Numbered from the stretch's first letter, positions 1 through 9,500 are shown. The stretch is DNA of 64,000 nt from Marinobacter qingdaonensis (GCF_034555935.1 NZ_JAYDCJ010000003.1:124001-188000); one strand, 5' to 3'. The notes: generated by a model from the sequence alone, not told the origin. Numbers and translations are program-made.

Positions 1-1
1 A

Positions 2-106
2 CCCCGGGCCGAAGGCGAACGCCTGGGCCGGGAACTGGCCGAGGACCTGCTGGCCCTCGGTGCCGACAAGGTGTTGGCCGATATCTATGGCCACACCCCA
101 CGCTGA
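2..106 (+). CDS. hemC: Hydroxymethylbilane synthase, C-terminal end (partial)
   Basis: Only the last 34 codons are present; the gene enters from the left edge and stops with TGA at 104-106. The readable tail (LGADKVLADIYG near the end) fits the C-terminus of porphobilinogen deaminase, the cytosolic enzyme that joins four porphobilinogens into hydroxymethylbilane. The identification rests mainly on context: hemD follows at once, overlapping by about 20 bases, and then hemX and hemY, the usual hemCDXY order of gammaproteobacteria. No catalytic residue lies in the visible part. Confidence 0.8.
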   Translation, partial: PRAEGERLGRELAEDLLALGADKVLADIYGHTPR

Positions 107-890
107 GTCGCCCGACCTGAGCGGCCGGCGGGTCCTGATCTGCCGGCCCGAACCCGAGGCCTCACGCCTGGCCCGGAGTTTCATCGACGCCGGCGCCGAA
201 GCCCGGGTCCTGTCCCTGCTGGAGCGCACGCCGTTACCGGAAACCCCGGAGCGGCGCACCCTGATCCTCAATCTGGACCAGTTCACCCACGTCATCGCCG
301 TCAGCCCCTACGCCGCCCGGCTGCTGCTGGATGAGCTGGATGCCTGGTGGCCGCAACTGCCCACCGGCATCCGCTGGTACGCGGTCGGGGCGGCGACCGC
401 GAAAGTCCTGACCGACCATGGCCTGAGCGTGCGCCAACCGGCCGAGGGCTGGACCAGCGAAGCCCTGCTGGCACTGCCCTCCCTGGCCCGGGTCAGCGGC
501 GAACGGGTGCTGCTGGCCCGGGGCGAGGACGGTCGCGAGCTGATCCGCGAGACCCTGGAAGCCCGGGGCGCCCAGGTCACCGCCCTGGCCCTGTACCGAC
601 GCAGCCAACCGGATCATTCGGCCGACACCGTCAACCAACTGTTCGGCCAGTTCGCCCCGGAGGCCATTGTCACCCTGTCGGGCGAAACCTTGAACAATCT
701 CATCGCACTATGTGCGAATAGCGGCCATAATCTATACGATAGGTTATTGATTGTTCCCGCAGATCGGGTCGCCGAGCAGGCTCGCGTCGCGGGATTCGAA
801 CATCCGTGCATACCAGGAAGCCTTGCCGACAACGACATCGTGGCCACCGTTGCAGCGCAACTGAACGGCCGGGACGGTGGCTCCGAATAA
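87..890 (+). CDS. hemD: Uroporphyrinogen-III synthase
   Basis: Cyclises hydroxymethylbilane with inversion of ring D to give uroporphyrinogen III, the branch-point tetrapyrrole for haem, sirohaem and B12. The protein shows the two-lobed HemD pattern: an early 'GRRVLICRPEPEASRLA' strand-loop, a middle 'WYAVGAATAKVL' segment, and 'EAIVTLSGETLNNL' in the second lobe. An ATG at 60 is in frame, but the ATG at 87 gives a normal-length protein (267 residues) starting just before conserved sequence, so it is preferred. It overlaps the hemC tail and lies 17 bases before hemX. The family is poorly conserved in sequence, so context adds much of the support. Confidence 0.9.
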   Translation: MATPHAESPDLSGRRVLICRPEPEASRLARSFIDAGAEARVLSLLERTPLPETPERRTLILNLDQFTHVIAVSPYAARLLLDELDAWWPQLPTGIRWYAVGAATAKVLTDHGLSVRQPAEGWTSEALLALPSLARVSGERVLLARGEDGRELIRETLEARGAQVTALALYRRSQPDHSADTVNQLFGQFAPEAIVTLSGETLNNLIALCANSGHNLYDRLLIVPADRVAEQARVAGFEHPCIPGSLADNDIVATVAAQLNGRDGGSE

Positions 891-907
891 GCCAAGTAAG
901 GACGCCC

Positions 908-2035
908 GTGACTGAGACAACAGACCAACTGCCCGCCACCCTCACCCCGGAACCCGCCAAACACCAGAAACTCTGGCCGGTCTGGCTGATTGCCCTGCTG
1001 GCACTGGCGCTGGCCATTGCCCTGGCGCTGTGGAGCTGGCAACAGTGGAACAATCACCAGTCGCTGCAACAGACCCTGCAACAACTTCAGCAGGACACCT
1101 CGCAACTGGAGGATCTGTACGGTGATCGGGGCAGCCAGCAGGCCCAGCGGCTGCAGAGTCTGGAACAGAAACTGGCGGCCCAGCGCGAACTGATTGCCAC
1201 CCAGCAGCGGCAGATCGACCACAACGCCCGGGAACTGCTGGAAGCCGGCAACCGGACCCGGACCGACTGGCTGCTGGCCGAGGCCGAATACCTGCTGCGC
1301 ATCGCCAACCAGCGCCTGCAGATCGAAAAAGACATCCGCGGCGCCCTGTCCGCCCTGGAAGCCGCCGACGAAGTGCTGAACGAGTCCGACGACATCGGCG
1401 TCTATCCGGTGCGCCAGCAGCTGGCCAAGGAAATCCTGGCGCTCAAGGGCATCGCCGGCGTCGACCGCACCGGCCTTTACCTGAAACTGGAAGCGGCCAT
1501 CGACAGCGTCCACCAACTGACCGACCAGGCCCTGATCAACGGCCAGGGGCCAGGCTTCGGCACCGCAGGCACAGGTGGTGATGGTGACACAAGCGCCGCC
1601 GACAATGCCCTGGTCGAGGCCTGGGGCGACTTCAAGACCACCCTGAAACAGGTGGTGGTGGTGCGGCGCATGGACGAGCCGGTCAAACCCCTGCTGTCGC
1701 CGGACCAGAGTGCCTACGCCCGGCTGAACCTGCAGCTGATGCTGGAAGAGGCGGAAATGGCGGTACTGCGGGGCAACCAACCGCTGTATCAGCGGGCCCT
1801 GACCAAAGCCAGCGCCACCATCCAGGACTGGTACGACGACAGCAATCCCCGGGTGCGGGCCATCGCCACCACCCTGGACGAGCTGGCCGAGCGCGACGTG
1901 GATCCGACCCTGCCGGACATCAGCCAGTCCCTGGGCCTGCTGAAAGAACGCCTGGCCGGCCGACTGGCCGCCAACAACGGCAACCAGGGTGAAGCCCCGG
2001 CGGGCAATCAGGGCAACGGAGGCGACGATTCATGA
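908..2035 (+). CDS. hemX: HemX, uroporphyrinogen-III C-methyltransferase-like membrane protein
   Basis: A 375-residue inner-membrane protein with one hydrophobic segment near residues 22-40 (WPVWLIALLALALAIALALW), then a Gln-rich coiled coil (about 45-110) and a periplasmic domain. The GTG at 908 is chosen because TAAGGA sits at 897-902 with good spacing; the frame opens earlier, inside hemD, but without a ribosome site. HemX proteins are annotated as methyltransferase-like, but I see no SAM-binding motif; a structural or regulatory role with HemY in haem synthesis is more likely. Its stop overlaps the hemY start in an ATGA, indicating translational coupling. Confidence 0.85.
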   Translation: MTETTDQLPATLTPEPAKHQKLWPVWLIALLALALAIALALWSWQQWNNHQSLQQTLQQLQQDTSQLEDLYGDRGSQQAQRLQSLEQKLAAQRELIATQQRQIDHNARELLEAGNRTRTDWLLAEAEYLLRIANQRLQIEKDIRGALSALEAADEVLNESDDIGVYPVRQQLAKEILALKGIAGVDRTGLYLKLEAAIDSVHQLTDQALINGQGPGFGTAGTGGDGDTSAADNALVEAWGDFKTTLKQVVVVRRMDEPVKPLLSPDQSAYARLNLQLMLEEAEMAVLRGNQPLYQRALTKASATIQDWYDDSNPRVRAIATTLDELAERDVDPTLPDISQSLGLLKERLAGRLAANNGNQGEAPAGNQGNGGDDS

Positions 2036-3273
2036 TTCGCCTGCTGCTCATCATCCTGCTGGCACTGCTCATTGGCACCGGACTGTCGCTCGGACTGCAA
2101 TACGACCTGGGCTACATCCGCGTCAGCCTGGGCCACTACCTGATCGAAACCAATTTCTGGGTCGGCCTGGCCCTGCTGGTCGTGACCGTGATGCTGATTC
2201 TGGCCGCCATCGGCCTGATTCGCCGGTTTCGCCGGGGCACCGGCCTGGTCGCCGGCTGGATCGCCCGGGGCAACGAACGGCGGGCCCGCCGGCGCACCAC
2301 CCAGGGCCTGCTGGCCCTGGCCGAAGGCAACTGGCCCCGGGCCCGCAAGCTGCTGACCTCGTCGGCGAGCAACGCCGACACCCCGCTGATCAACTACTTG
2401 GCGGCGGCCCAGGCGTCGTTTGAATCCGGCGACCACGACTCGGTCGACGACCTGCTGCGCAAGGCCTTCGAAAGCACCCCCGGCTCAGACCTGGCGGTGG
2501 GCATCACCCAGGCCCAGCTGCAACTGGCCGGCAACCGCCTGGAGCAGGCCCTGGCCACCCTGATCCGCCTGCGCAAACAGTCGCCCCACCACCCGTTCGT
2601 GCTCAAGTTGCTGAAGAATACCTACCTGCGGCTGGAGGACTGGCGCGAGTTGTCCAAACTGCTGCCGGAACTGCGCAAGCGCAACGTGCTGCCGGAGGAG
2701 GAATTCCACGATCTGCAGCGCCTGGTCTGGCACAACCTGCTGGAGAGTGCGGCCGAGGACTGCCGGCGCCAGCGCAAGGAAGACGCCACCGCCTCCCTGG
2801 AGCCGCTGACCCGGCTCTGGGACGAATTGCCGGGCTACCTGCGCAGGGACGAGCACACCATCCGCGATTACGCCCGGCTGCTGGCCGATTTGGGCGACGA
2901 GGCCCAGACCGAAACCCTGCTGCGCAAGGTGCTGCGCAATCACTGGAGCGACGAACTGATCAATCTGTACGGACGCATCGAGGGCCAGCGCCCGGACGAG
3001 CAGTTGCTGCTGGCCGAGCAATGGCTGAAGGATCGCCCCAACAACCCGGAGCTGTTGCTGGCCCTGGGCCGGCTGAGTTTGCGCAACCAGCTCTGGGGCA
3101 AGGCCCGGGAATACTTTGAAACCAGCCTGCGGCTGCGTCGGAGCCGGGAAACCCTGGCGGAATTGAGTCGACTGAATGCCCACATGGGCGAGGAAGAACT
3201 CAGCATCAAGCTGATGATGCAGGGCCTCGCCAACGACAACGGACTGCCCGAACTGCCGATGCCAAAAGCCTAG
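2032..3273 (+). CDS. hemY: HemY, haem-biosynthesis-associated TPR membrane protein
   Basis: A 413-residue protein with two N-terminal transmembrane segments (about 1-22 and 40-62), a basic loop, and a long helical tetratricopeptide-like region to the C-terminus, the standard HemY_N plus TPR architecture. This is the proteobacterial HemY, not the unrelated protoporphyrinogen oxidase also called HemY in Gram-positives. It starts inside the hemX stop (ATGA) and ends the hemCDXY operon. Its exact biochemical role is unsettled; it is thought to organise or regulate late tetrapyrrole enzymes at the inner membrane. Confidence 0.88.
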   Translation: MIRLLLIILLALLIGTGLSLGLQYDLGYIRVSLGHYLIETNFWVGLALLVVTVMLILAAIGLIRRFRRGTGLVAGWIARGNERRARRRTTQGLLALAEGNWPRARKLLTSSASNADTPLINYLAAAQASFESGDHDSVDDLLRKAFESTPGSDLAVGITQAQLQLAGNRLEQALATLIRLRKQSPHHPFVLKLLKNTYLRLEDWRELSKLLPELRKRNVLPEEEFHDLQRLVWHNLLESAAEDCRRQRKEDATASLEPLTRLWDELPGYLRRDEHTIRDYARLLADLGDEAQTETLLRKVLRNHWSDELINLYGRIEGQRPDEQLLLAEQWLKDRPNNPELLLALGRLSLRNQLWGKAREYFETSLRLRRSRETLAELSRLNAHMGEEELSIKLMMQGLANDNGLPELPMPKA

Positions 3274-3280
3274 GAGAGAC

Positions 3281-3300
3281 GGGGCCGACCGGCCCCTCTT
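3281..3300. terminator. Weak hairpin between converging hemY and reductase genes
   Basis: GGGGCC-GACC-GGCCCC at 3281-3296 followed by TCTT lies in the 35-base gap between two converging genes. The stem is strong, but the T-tract is short, so termination may be partial. Confidence 0.4.
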
Positions 3301-3308
3301 GGGCCGGA

Positions 3309-4301
3309 TCAGGCCCGGGGCGCGTACTCGAGCACGTCGGAGAAGAACGCGGCCTGGGGCAAACCGGCCTCCACCAGAGCGTCCATCAAGGTGTACACCA
3401 TGGTCGGAGAACCGCTGGCGTGCACTTCCACATTATTCCAGTCCATGCCCGACGCCAGCACCGCACGCACCAACTGGTCGTGGTGGCCGCCCCAGTCGTT
3501 GTCCTCGTCGTCGCCCACCACCGGCAGGAAGGTGAAGCCCGACCACTCCTGCTGCCACTGCTGGGCCATGGAGCGCAGGTACATGTCCTCGTGGCGCCGA
3601 ACGCCCCAGAACAGCTGCACCGGGTGATCGTAGCGGGTGCCCCGCAGGTAATCGACCAGACTCTTCATCTGGGCGAAGCCAGTACCGGCGGCCACCAGCA
3701 GCAGCGGCTTGTCCGGTGCCGCGGCCAGGCAGGCCTTGCCATGAGGCAGTTGCAGGGTAACCTCGCCGCCGGCCATCAGGGCATCCATGACCTTCTGGGC
3801 CGACACCCACTCAGGCGATGCCTGGATGTGCAGCTCAATGCGCTCCTGGGACGGCGCGCTGGCGATGGAGAAGTAGCAGGGGTCAGCGTCCGGCAGCACC
3901 ACCGACAGGTACTGACCGGCGTGAAAGCTCAGCTCCCGCCGTCGCGGCAACTGCAACTCCACGCGATACACGTCGTGACTGATGGAACGCACGTCCACCA
4001 CCTTTGCCTGAAAGTTGCGAGGCTGAATGTCTCCGGCTGCCATAACGGCGTCTATCTCCAGTTCAAGGTCACCAAGCGCCTGGCTTCTGCACAGCATCAG
4101 GGACTCGCCGACCGCTATCGTCTGTTGGTTTCGGGTATTGAGGACCGGGCCGGCCAACAGGCGCGCTTCGCACAACTCGCACACGCCGTTGCGGCAGGCG
4201 GACGGTACCTGGACGCCGGCGGCGCCAGCGGCACTCAAAAGGTCATCGCCATCACCGGCCACCACAGTCAGGCCGGCCGGTCGCAGGACCACCCGATGCA
4301 T
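3309..4301 (-). CDS. Ferredoxin-type NAD(P)H:flavin oxidoreductase (CDP-6-deoxy-glucoseen reductase-like)
   Basis: A 330-residue three-domain electron-transfer protein. The N-terminus is a plant-type [2Fe-2S] ferredoxin domain with the CxxxxCxxC pattern (CRNGVCELC) and a later fourth Cys (LMLCRS). A flavin domain follows (GQYLSVVLPD, CYFSIAS), then an NAD-binding domain (LLVAAGTGFAQMKSLVDYL). The frame extends to 4367, but ATG 4301 is chosen because AGGGG lies about 8 bases upstream and it clears ubiD. It sits 13 bases after ubiD on the same strand, so co-transcription is likely. The 'CDP-glucoseen reductase' name is a family label; a link to UbiD or ubiquinone metabolism is inference from adjacency. 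Confidence 0.8.
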   Translation of the reverse strand: MHRVVLRPAGLTVVAGDGDDLLSAAGAAGVQVPSACRNGVCELCEARLLAGPVLNTRNQQTIAVGESLMLCRSQALGDLELEIDAVMAAGDIQPRNFQAKVVDVRSISHDVYRVELQLPRRRELSFHAGQYLSVVLPDADPCYFSIASAPSQERIELHIQASPEWVSAQKVMDALMAGGEVTLQLPHGKACLAAAPDKPLLLVAAGTGFAQMKSLVDYLRGTRYDHPVQLFWGVRRHEDMYLRSMAQQWQQEWSGFTFLPVVGDDEDNDWGGHHDQLVRAVLASGMDWNNVEVHASGSPTMVYTLMDALVEAGLPQAAFFSDVLEYAPRA

Positions 4302-4314
4302 CGATCTGCCCCTA

Positions 4315-5802
4315 TCAATCGGGGCGATCGGGGCCAGTTTCAATCCCCAGGCGATCCCACATGGCATCCACCCGCTGCTTGACCTCGTCGGTCATGGTGA
4401 TTGGCTCGCCCCACTCGCGGTCGGTCTCACCCGGCCACTTGTTGGTGGCGTCCAGGCCCATCTTGGAGCCCAGACCGGACACCGGCGAGGCAAAATCCAG
4501 GTAATCGATGGGCGTATTCTCCACCAGGGTCGTGTCCCTGGCCGGATCCATACGCGTGGCCATGGCCCAGATCACATCCTTCCAGTCCCGGGCATTGACG
4601 TCATCGTCGGTGACGATCACGAACTTGGTGTACATGAACTGACGCAGGAACGACCATACCCCCATCATGACCCGTTTGGCATGGCCGGGGTACTGTTTCT
4701 TCATGGTCACCACTGCAAGCCGGTAGGAGCAACCCTCAGGCGGCAGATAGAAATCCACGATTTCCGGAAACTGCTTCTGCAGGATCGGAATGAACACCTC
4801 GTTCAGCGCCACCCCAAGAATCGCCGGCTCATCGGGCGGGCGACCGGTGTAGGTGCTGTGGTAGATCGGGTCCTTGCGATGGGTGACCCGCTCCACGGTG
4901 AACACCGGGAACTGATCGACCTCGTTGTAATACCCGGTGTGATCCCCGAACGGGCCTTCCGGCGCCATGTCGTCCGGATAGATAAACCCTTCCAGCACAA
5001 TCTCGGCACTGGCCGGCACCTGCAGATCACTCAGCCCGGCCTTGACCAGCTCGGTCCGACTGCCCCGCAGCAACCCGGCAAAGGCGTACTCCGAGAGGCT
5101 ATCGGGCACCGGCGTCACCGCGCCCAGAATCGTTGCCGGATCGGCGCCCAGCGCCACCGCCACCGGATAGGGCTGGCCCGGATTGGCCTTCTGGAACTCC
5201 TGAAAATCCAGCGCGCCGCCGCGATGACTGAGCCAGCGCATGATCAGCCGATTGCGACCAATCACCTGCTGCCGGTAAATGCCCAGGTTCTGCCGCTCCT
5301 TATGCGGCCCGCGGGTAATCACCAGCGGCCAGGTCACCAACGGCCCGGCATCCCCCGGCCAGCAGTGCTGCACCGGGATCTGGTACAGATCGACCTGATC
5401 CTTCTCCAGCACCACCTCCTGGCACGGCGCCGAGCGCAGCACCTTGGGGCTCATCCGCATCACCTGCCGGAACAGCGGCAGTTTCTCGATGGCGTCCTTG
5501 AACCCCTTGGGCGGATCCGGCTCCTTCAGAAACGCCAGCAGCTTACCGATGTCCCGCAGCGCGGTGACATTGTCCTGCCCCATCCCCAGTGCCACCCGTT
5601 TCGGCGTGCCGAACAGATTGGCCAGCACCGGCATGTCATAGCCCTTCGGATTCTCGAACAGCAACGCCGGTCCACCCGCCCGCAAAGTACGGTCGCAGAT
5701 TTCGGTCATTTCCAGGTGGGGGTCGACTTCAACCGAGATGCGCTTCAGTTCGCCCAGCCTTTCCAACTGGTCGATAAAGTCTCGCAGGTCGTTGTATTTC
5801 AT
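4315..5802 (-). CDS. ubiD: 4-hydroxy-3-polyprenylbenzoate decarboxylase
   Basis: UbiD removes the ring carboxyl group in ubiquinone biosynthesis, using the prenylated flavin made by UbiX. Its 495 residues match the usual length (E. coli about 497). The family signature [15 protein letters not shown] is present, as are the N-terminal [14 protein letters not shown] and the middle [20 protein letters not shown] region. It lies downstream of rho on the same strand, as in Pseudomonas, with hairpin element A in between. The oxidoreductase gene follows closely. Confidence 0.96.
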   Translation of the reverse strand: MKYNDLRDFIDQLERLGELKRISVEVDPHLEMTEICDRTLRAGGPALLFENPKGYDMPVLANLFGTPKRVALGMGQDNVTALRDIGKLLAFLKEPDPPKGFKDAIEKLPLFRQVMRMSPKVLRSAPCQEVVLEKDQVDLYQIPVQHCWPGDAGPLVTWPLVITRGPHKERQNLGIYRQQVIGRNRLIMRWLSHRGGALDFQEFQKANPGQPYPVAVALGADPATILGAVTPVPDSLSEYAFAGLLRGSRTELVKAGLSDLQVPASAEIVLEGFIYPDDMAPEGPFGDHTGYYNEVDQFPVFTVERVTHRKDPIYHSTYTGRPPDEPAILGVALNEVFIPILQKQFPEIVDFYLPPEGCSYRLAVVTMKKQYPGHAKRVMMGVWSFLRQFMYTKFVIVTDDDVNARDWKDVIWAMATRMDPARDTTLVENTPIDYLDFASPVSGLGSKMGLDATNKWPGETDREWGEPITMTDEVKQRVDAMWDRLGIETGPDRPD

Positions 5803-5905
5803 CGCGTACTCCGAAGGTTTCGGGCTTTGTACGGGTCTGGGTAGCTAACGGATGCCTTCCGTGACCGAAGCAGGGAGGAAGGTCGGGGCGCGAACCGGTC
5901 ACCGT

Positions 5906-6010
5906 CAGTGCCGGGCCTTCGCGTCCCGGACTGTGTCTTGCCAGGGATGGCAAGACCAAGCCTACAGGGACGTATTAACGGCGTGTCCGGGACGCGAAGG
6001 CCCGGCACTG
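5906..6010. repeat. Hairpin repeat element, copy A
   Basis: A 105-bp element between ubiD and rho. It is bounded by perfect 26-bp inverted arms (5906-5931 and 5985-6010). Inside is a second 9-bp hairpin (5935-5943 with 5948-5956, loop GGGA) and a core ending in GGGACGTATTAACGGCG. The core aligns with the reverse strand of copy B (10270-10368), 35 of 44 positions by eye, while the outer arms of the two copies are unrelated. No open frame of interest lies inside. It resembles REP/BIME-like or miniature inverted-repeat DNA and could also act as an RNA stem at the rho-ubiD junction. It occupies most of the 257-base gap 5803-6059. Confidence 0.75.
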
Positions 6011-6059
6011 GCCACTCCGGAGCCAGACGCGCAACGGCGCCTGCTCCGGACCAGGCCTA

Positions 6060-7322
6060 TCAACGACGCTTCATCGACTGGAAGAACTCGTCGTTGGTCT
6101 TGGTGTCCTTGAGCTTGTCGAGCAGAAACTCGATGGCACCAATGTCGTCGTCCATGGAGTGCAACAGCTTGCGCAGGATCCACACCTTCTGGATATCCGC
6201 CTCGCTCATCAGCAGGTCTTCGCGGCGGGTGCCGGAGCTGCGGATGTTGATGGCCGGGTAGGTACGCTTCTCGGCGATCTTACGATCCAGGTGCACTTCC
6301 ATGTTACCGGTGCCCTTGAACTCCTCGTAGATCACCTCGTCCATCTTGGAACCGGTGTTCACCAGCGCGGTCGCCAGGATGGTCAGGCTGCCGCCTTCCT
6401 CAACATTACGGGCGGCACCGAAGAACCGCTTCGGCTTTTCCAGAGCGTGGGCGTCAACACCACCGGTCAGCACCTTGCCCGAGGACGGGATCACGGTGTT
6501 GTAGGCGCGGGCCAGACGGGTAATGGAGTCCAGCAGGATCACCACGTCCTTCTTGTGCTCGACCAGACGCTTGGCCTTCTCGATCACCATCTCGGCGACT
6601 TGCACGTGACGGGCCGGCGGCTCGTCGAAGGTGGAGGCAATCACTTCGCCGCGCACGGTGCGCTGCATCTCGGTGACTTCCTCCGGACGCTCGTCGATCA
6701 GCAGCACCATCACATGGCACTCCGGATTGTTGCGGGTGATCGACTGGGCGATGCTCTGCATCAGCAGGGTCTTACCGGCCTTGGGCGGGGACACGATCAG
6801 GCCACGCTGGCCCTTGCCGATCGGCGCCACCAGGTCCAGCACCCGCGAGGACAGGTCCTCGGTACTGCCGTTGCCGGCCTCCAGCATCAGCCGTTCTTCC
6901 GGGAACAGCGGCGTCAGGTTTTCAAACAGAATTTTGCTGCGGGCGTTGTCCGGCTTGTCGAAGTTGATCTCGTTGACCTTCAACAGCGCGAAGTAACGCT
7001 CGCCGTCTTTCGGAGGCCGGATCTTGCCGGCGATGGTGTCGCCGGTGCGCAGGTTGAATCGACGAATCTGGCTCGGGGATACGTAGATGTCGTCAGGACC
7101 GGCCAGGTAGGAGGCATCGGCAGAACGAAGGAAGCCGAAACCGTCCTGCAGAATTTCCAGTACGCCGTCACCGTAGATGTCTTCGCCGCTCTTGGCATGC
7201 TTCTTCAGAATCGTGAAGATCACATCCTGCTTGCGCGAACGAGCCAGGTTATCGAGGCCCATCTCTTGCGCAATATCGAGCAATTCGGGCATGGATTTCT
7301 GCTTGAGTTCAGTTAGATTCAT
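6060..7322 (-). CDS. rho: Transcription termination factor Rho
   Basis: Hexameric RNA-dependent ATPase that ends transcription of untranslated RNA. The 420-residue protein shows the N-terminal helical domain ([15 protein letters not shown]), the RNA-binding cold-shock fold ([20 protein letters not shown]), Walker A ([14 protein letters not shown]), Walker B ([18 protein letters not shown]) and the C-terminal ATPase with [20 protein letters not shown]. Length and sequence are typical. Upstream is a 356-base gap shared with the divergent moaB operon; Rho genes are often autoregulated through such leaders. trxA lies further upstream on the same strand, as in E. coli, but with the moa operon inserted between. 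Confidence 0.98.
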   Translation of the reverse strand: MNLTELKQKSMPELLDIAQEMGLDNLARSRKQDVIFTILKKHAKSGEDIYGDGVLEILQDGFGFLRSADASYLAGPDDIYVSPSQIRRFNLRTGDTIAGKIRPPKDGERYFALLKVNEINFDKPDNARSKILFENLTPLFPEERLMLEAGNGSTEDLSSRVLDLVAPIGKGQRGLIVSPPKAGKTLLMQSIAQSITRNNPECHVMVLLIDERPEEVTEMQRTVRGEVIASTFDEPPARHVQVAEMVIEKAKRLVEHKKDVVILLDSITRLARAYNTVIPSSGKVLTGGVDAHALEKPKRFFGAARNVEEGGSLTILATALVNTGSKMDEVIYEEFKGTGNMEVHLDRKIAEKRTYPAINIRSSGTRREDLLMSEADIQKVWILRKLLHSMDDDIGAIEFLLDKLKDTKTNDEFFQSMKRR

Positions 7323-7678
7323 AGTTTGTTGGATTTTCAGGAATGGAAGTAAACGAATAATGGGATGACAGGGGTGCCCCTGAACGGGTTGATCAAAAGT
7401 TAACGTCGTTGAACTTGTTGCTGGCCAGATGGAGCAACCGGGTAGATGGAGTCCGGATTAAATAGGGTCTGAAGCCAGAGAGTGGAAACAACCGCTTCCC
7501 GGGCAACAAGGATCATCGACCACCTCACTGGCGAATGTCAAGTAAACTGCCCAAATTAACACCACTTCCCGGCACAGCCGGGTGACTCGCGCCCTGACCG
7601 GGCCGGCCCTTCCAATCCCCGGCCGTGATCCGGATACTTGGCAGACCAGTATCTATCGAAGTTTACGGAGACCACACC
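7323..7678. other. Divergent rho / moaB intergenic region
   Basis: These 356 bases between the rho and moaB starts carry no convincing gene. Two compact hairpins are visible: CAGGGG-TG-CCCCTG at 7369-7382 and CCCGGC-ACA-GCCGGG at 7568-7582. The rho side would form its mRNA leader, where Rho commonly regulates its own expression. I could not assign a clear promoter on either strand and did not recognise a molybdenum-cofactor riboswitch. Confidence 0.5.
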
Positions 7679-8251
7679 ATGGGCATCGACCTGAACGGCG
7701 AATTCAAGCCCCTCAACATCGCCCTGCTGACCGTGTCGGACACCCGCGGCCCGGATCAGGACACCTCCGGCCAGTTTCTAGCCGACAGTCTGCTGAAAGC
7801 CGGCCATCAGCTGGCCGCCCGCCGCATCCTGCCGGACGACGTGTACCTGATACGCGCCCTGGTCGCACACTGGATTGCCGACCCGGGCGTGCACGTGGTG
7901 CTGATCACCGGCGGCACCGGCTTTTCGGAGCGGGACAGCACGCCGGAAGCGGTCGCGCCGCTGCTGGACAAGACCATTGACGGCTTTGGCGAGGAGTTCC
8001 GGCGCCAGTCCGCCGCCGAGATCGCCAGCTCCACCATTCAGTCCCGGGCCTTTGGCGGCCTCTCCAACCACACCGTGGTCTTCTGCCTGCCCGGCTCCAC
8101 CGGGGCCTGCCGCACCGGCTGGGACGGCATCCTGCGCAACCAGCTCGACAGCCGCCACAACCCCTGCAACTTTGCCGGGCTGGTGCTGCGCAAGCCGGAC
8201 AAACCCCTGCACCGGGTCAACGAAGCCATCGTAACCCGGGCACCCAACTGA
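7679..8251 (+). CDS. moaB: Molybdenum cofactor biosynthesis protein B
   Basis: MoaB/MogA-fold protein that adenylylates molybdopterin (or forms trimers with a related role) before metal insertion. The fold signature is clear: IALLTVSDTRG near the start, VLITGGTGFSERDSTPEAV in the middle, and CLPGSTGACRTGWDGIL near the end. ATG 7679 is chosen over an in-frame ATG at 7625 because GGAG lies at 7667-7670 and the 190-residue product fits the family better. It opens a four-gene operon (moaB-moeA-moaD-moaE) on the + strand. Confidence 0.93.
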   Translation: MGIDLNGEFKPLNIALLTVSDTRGPDQDTSGQFLADSLLKAGHQLAARRILPDDVYLIRALVAHWIADPGVHVVLITGGTGFSERDSTPEAVAPLLDKTIDGFGEEFRRQSAAEIASSTIQSRAFGGLSNHTVVFCLPGSTGACRTGWDGILRNQLDSRHNPCNFAGLVLRKPDKPLHRVNEAIVTRAPN

Positions 8252-8283
8252 GCCCATTGCCGAACCACCGAGGAGGACCGCGC

Positions 8284-9498
8284 ATGGCCAGCTCTGACCT
8301 GACGCCCCTGGAAGACGCCCTGACCCATCTGCTGTCCCGGGCGCCCAGCCTGACCGGCACCGAAACCGTCGCCCTGCCCGAGGCCCTGGACCGCATTCTG
8401 GCCCAGGACCAGCTGGTGCCGGCGGATGTGCCGCCGGCCGACAACAGTTCCGTGGACGGCTATGCCCTGCGCCAGGGCGACCTGGCACAAGGCCAGACCA
8501 TTCCGGTGTCGGCACGGATTCCCGCCGGCACCGCGCCCACGCCGCTGGCCGAGGGCAGCGCCGCGCGGATTTTTACCGGCTCCGAGATACCGGCGGGCGC
8601 CGACGCGGTGGTCATGCAGGAGCAGGTGGAGGTGTCGGACGCCGGCATCCGGGTCGGCACCGAGGTCACGCCGGGACAGAACATCCGGCGCCGGGGCCAG
8701 GATCTGAAGCAAGGCGATCTGGCCCTGCCCGCGGGCACCCGGCTGCGCCCCCAGGAACTGGGGCTGCTGGCCTCCATGGGCGTGGCCCGGGTCCCGGTCA
8801 AGAACCGACTGAAGGTCGCCATTCTGACCACCGGCGACGAGCTGGTGGAACCCGGCGCTCCGCTCGGGCCGGGCCAGATCTACAACACCAACCGCTTCAC
8901 CCTGCTGGGCCTGTTGCAGCACGCGGCCTGCGAGGTGGTGCTGTGCGAGAGCCTGGCGGACGACCGCGCCGCCACCGAGGCGTCCCTGCAGCGCGCCGCC
9001 CGCCAGGCCGACCTGATCATCACCACCGGTGGAGTTTCGGTGGGCGAGGAAGATCACGTGCGGGCGACCCTGGAAGCCTCCGGCAAGCTGTCGCTCTGGC
9101 GCCTGGCGATCAAACCGGGCAAGCCGCTGGCGTTCGGTCAGATCGAGGGCACCCCGCTACTCGGGCTGCCCGGCAACCCGGCCGCGGTCCTGGTCACCTT
9201 CGCGATGATCGTCATGCCGTTCATCCGCCAGTGCCAGGGCCAGCCCCGGATTCACCCAGTGGGCGAGCGCCTGCCGGCGGGCTTCGAGGTGCCCTCACCG
9301 TCCATCCGTCGTGGTTTCTTCCGGGCCCGCAAGGGGCTGGAGGCCGGTGAGCTGCGCCTGTCGGCCTACCCCAACCAGAGCTCCGGCATGCTCAGCTCGG
9401 CCTGTTGGGCCGATGGCCTGGCGGTGATTCCGGAAAACGCCGAGGTCCGGGTCGGCGACGTGTTAACCTACTATTCATTCACCGAGCTTCTGGCCTGA
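8284..9498 (+). CDS. moeA: Molybdopterin molybdenumtransferase MoeA (first paralogue)
   Basis: Inserts molybdate into adenylylated molybdopterin. Landmarks are the DNSSVDGYALR loop, IFTGSEIPAGADAVVMQEQ, the MoCF domain TTGGVSVGEEDHV, LLGLPGNPAAVLVTF and a C-terminal beta domain ending near VLTYYSF. ATG 8284 follows a strong GAGGAGG at 8269-8275 and gives 404 residues. It starts 32 bases after moaB and is followed after two bases by moaD. A second moeA lies at 61215-62477 in a tungstate/formate-dehydrogenase setting, so this copy is the likely general Mo-cofactor enzyme. Confidence 0.95.
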   Translation: MASSDLTPLEDALTHLLSRAPSLTGTETVALPEALDRILAQDQLVPADVPPADNSSVDGYALRQGDLAQGQTIPVSARIPAGTAPTPLAEGSAARIFTGSEIPAGADAVVMQEQVEVSDAGIRVGTEVTPGQNIRRRGQDLKQGDLALPAGTRLRPQELGLLASMGVARVPVKNRLKVAILTTGDELVEPGAPLGPGQIYNTNRFTLLGLLQHAACEVVLCESLADDRAATEASLQRAARQADLIITTGGVSVGEEDHVRATLEASGKLSLWRLAIKPGKPLAFGQIEGTPLLGLPGNPAAVLVTFAMIVMPFIRQCQGQPRIHPVGERLPAGFEVPSPSIRRGFFRARKGLEAGELRLSAYPNQSSGMLSSACWADGLAVIPENAEVRVGDVLTYYSFTELLA

Positions 9499-9500
9499 CC

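Noticed and set aside
4027-5844. A 605-codon frame opposite ubiD
   Set aside because: Same reason: ubiD on the other strand is complete and highly conserved.
5803-6059. Rho-ubiD gap considered as an insertion sequence
   Set aside because: Inverted arms are present, but there is no transposase frame and the unit is only about 105 bp. It is treated as a small hairpin repeat.
7323-7678. Possible molybdenum-cofactor riboswitch before moaB
   Set aside because: Hairpins exist, but I could not match the known multi-stem architecture, and the half nearest rho more likely belongs to its leader.
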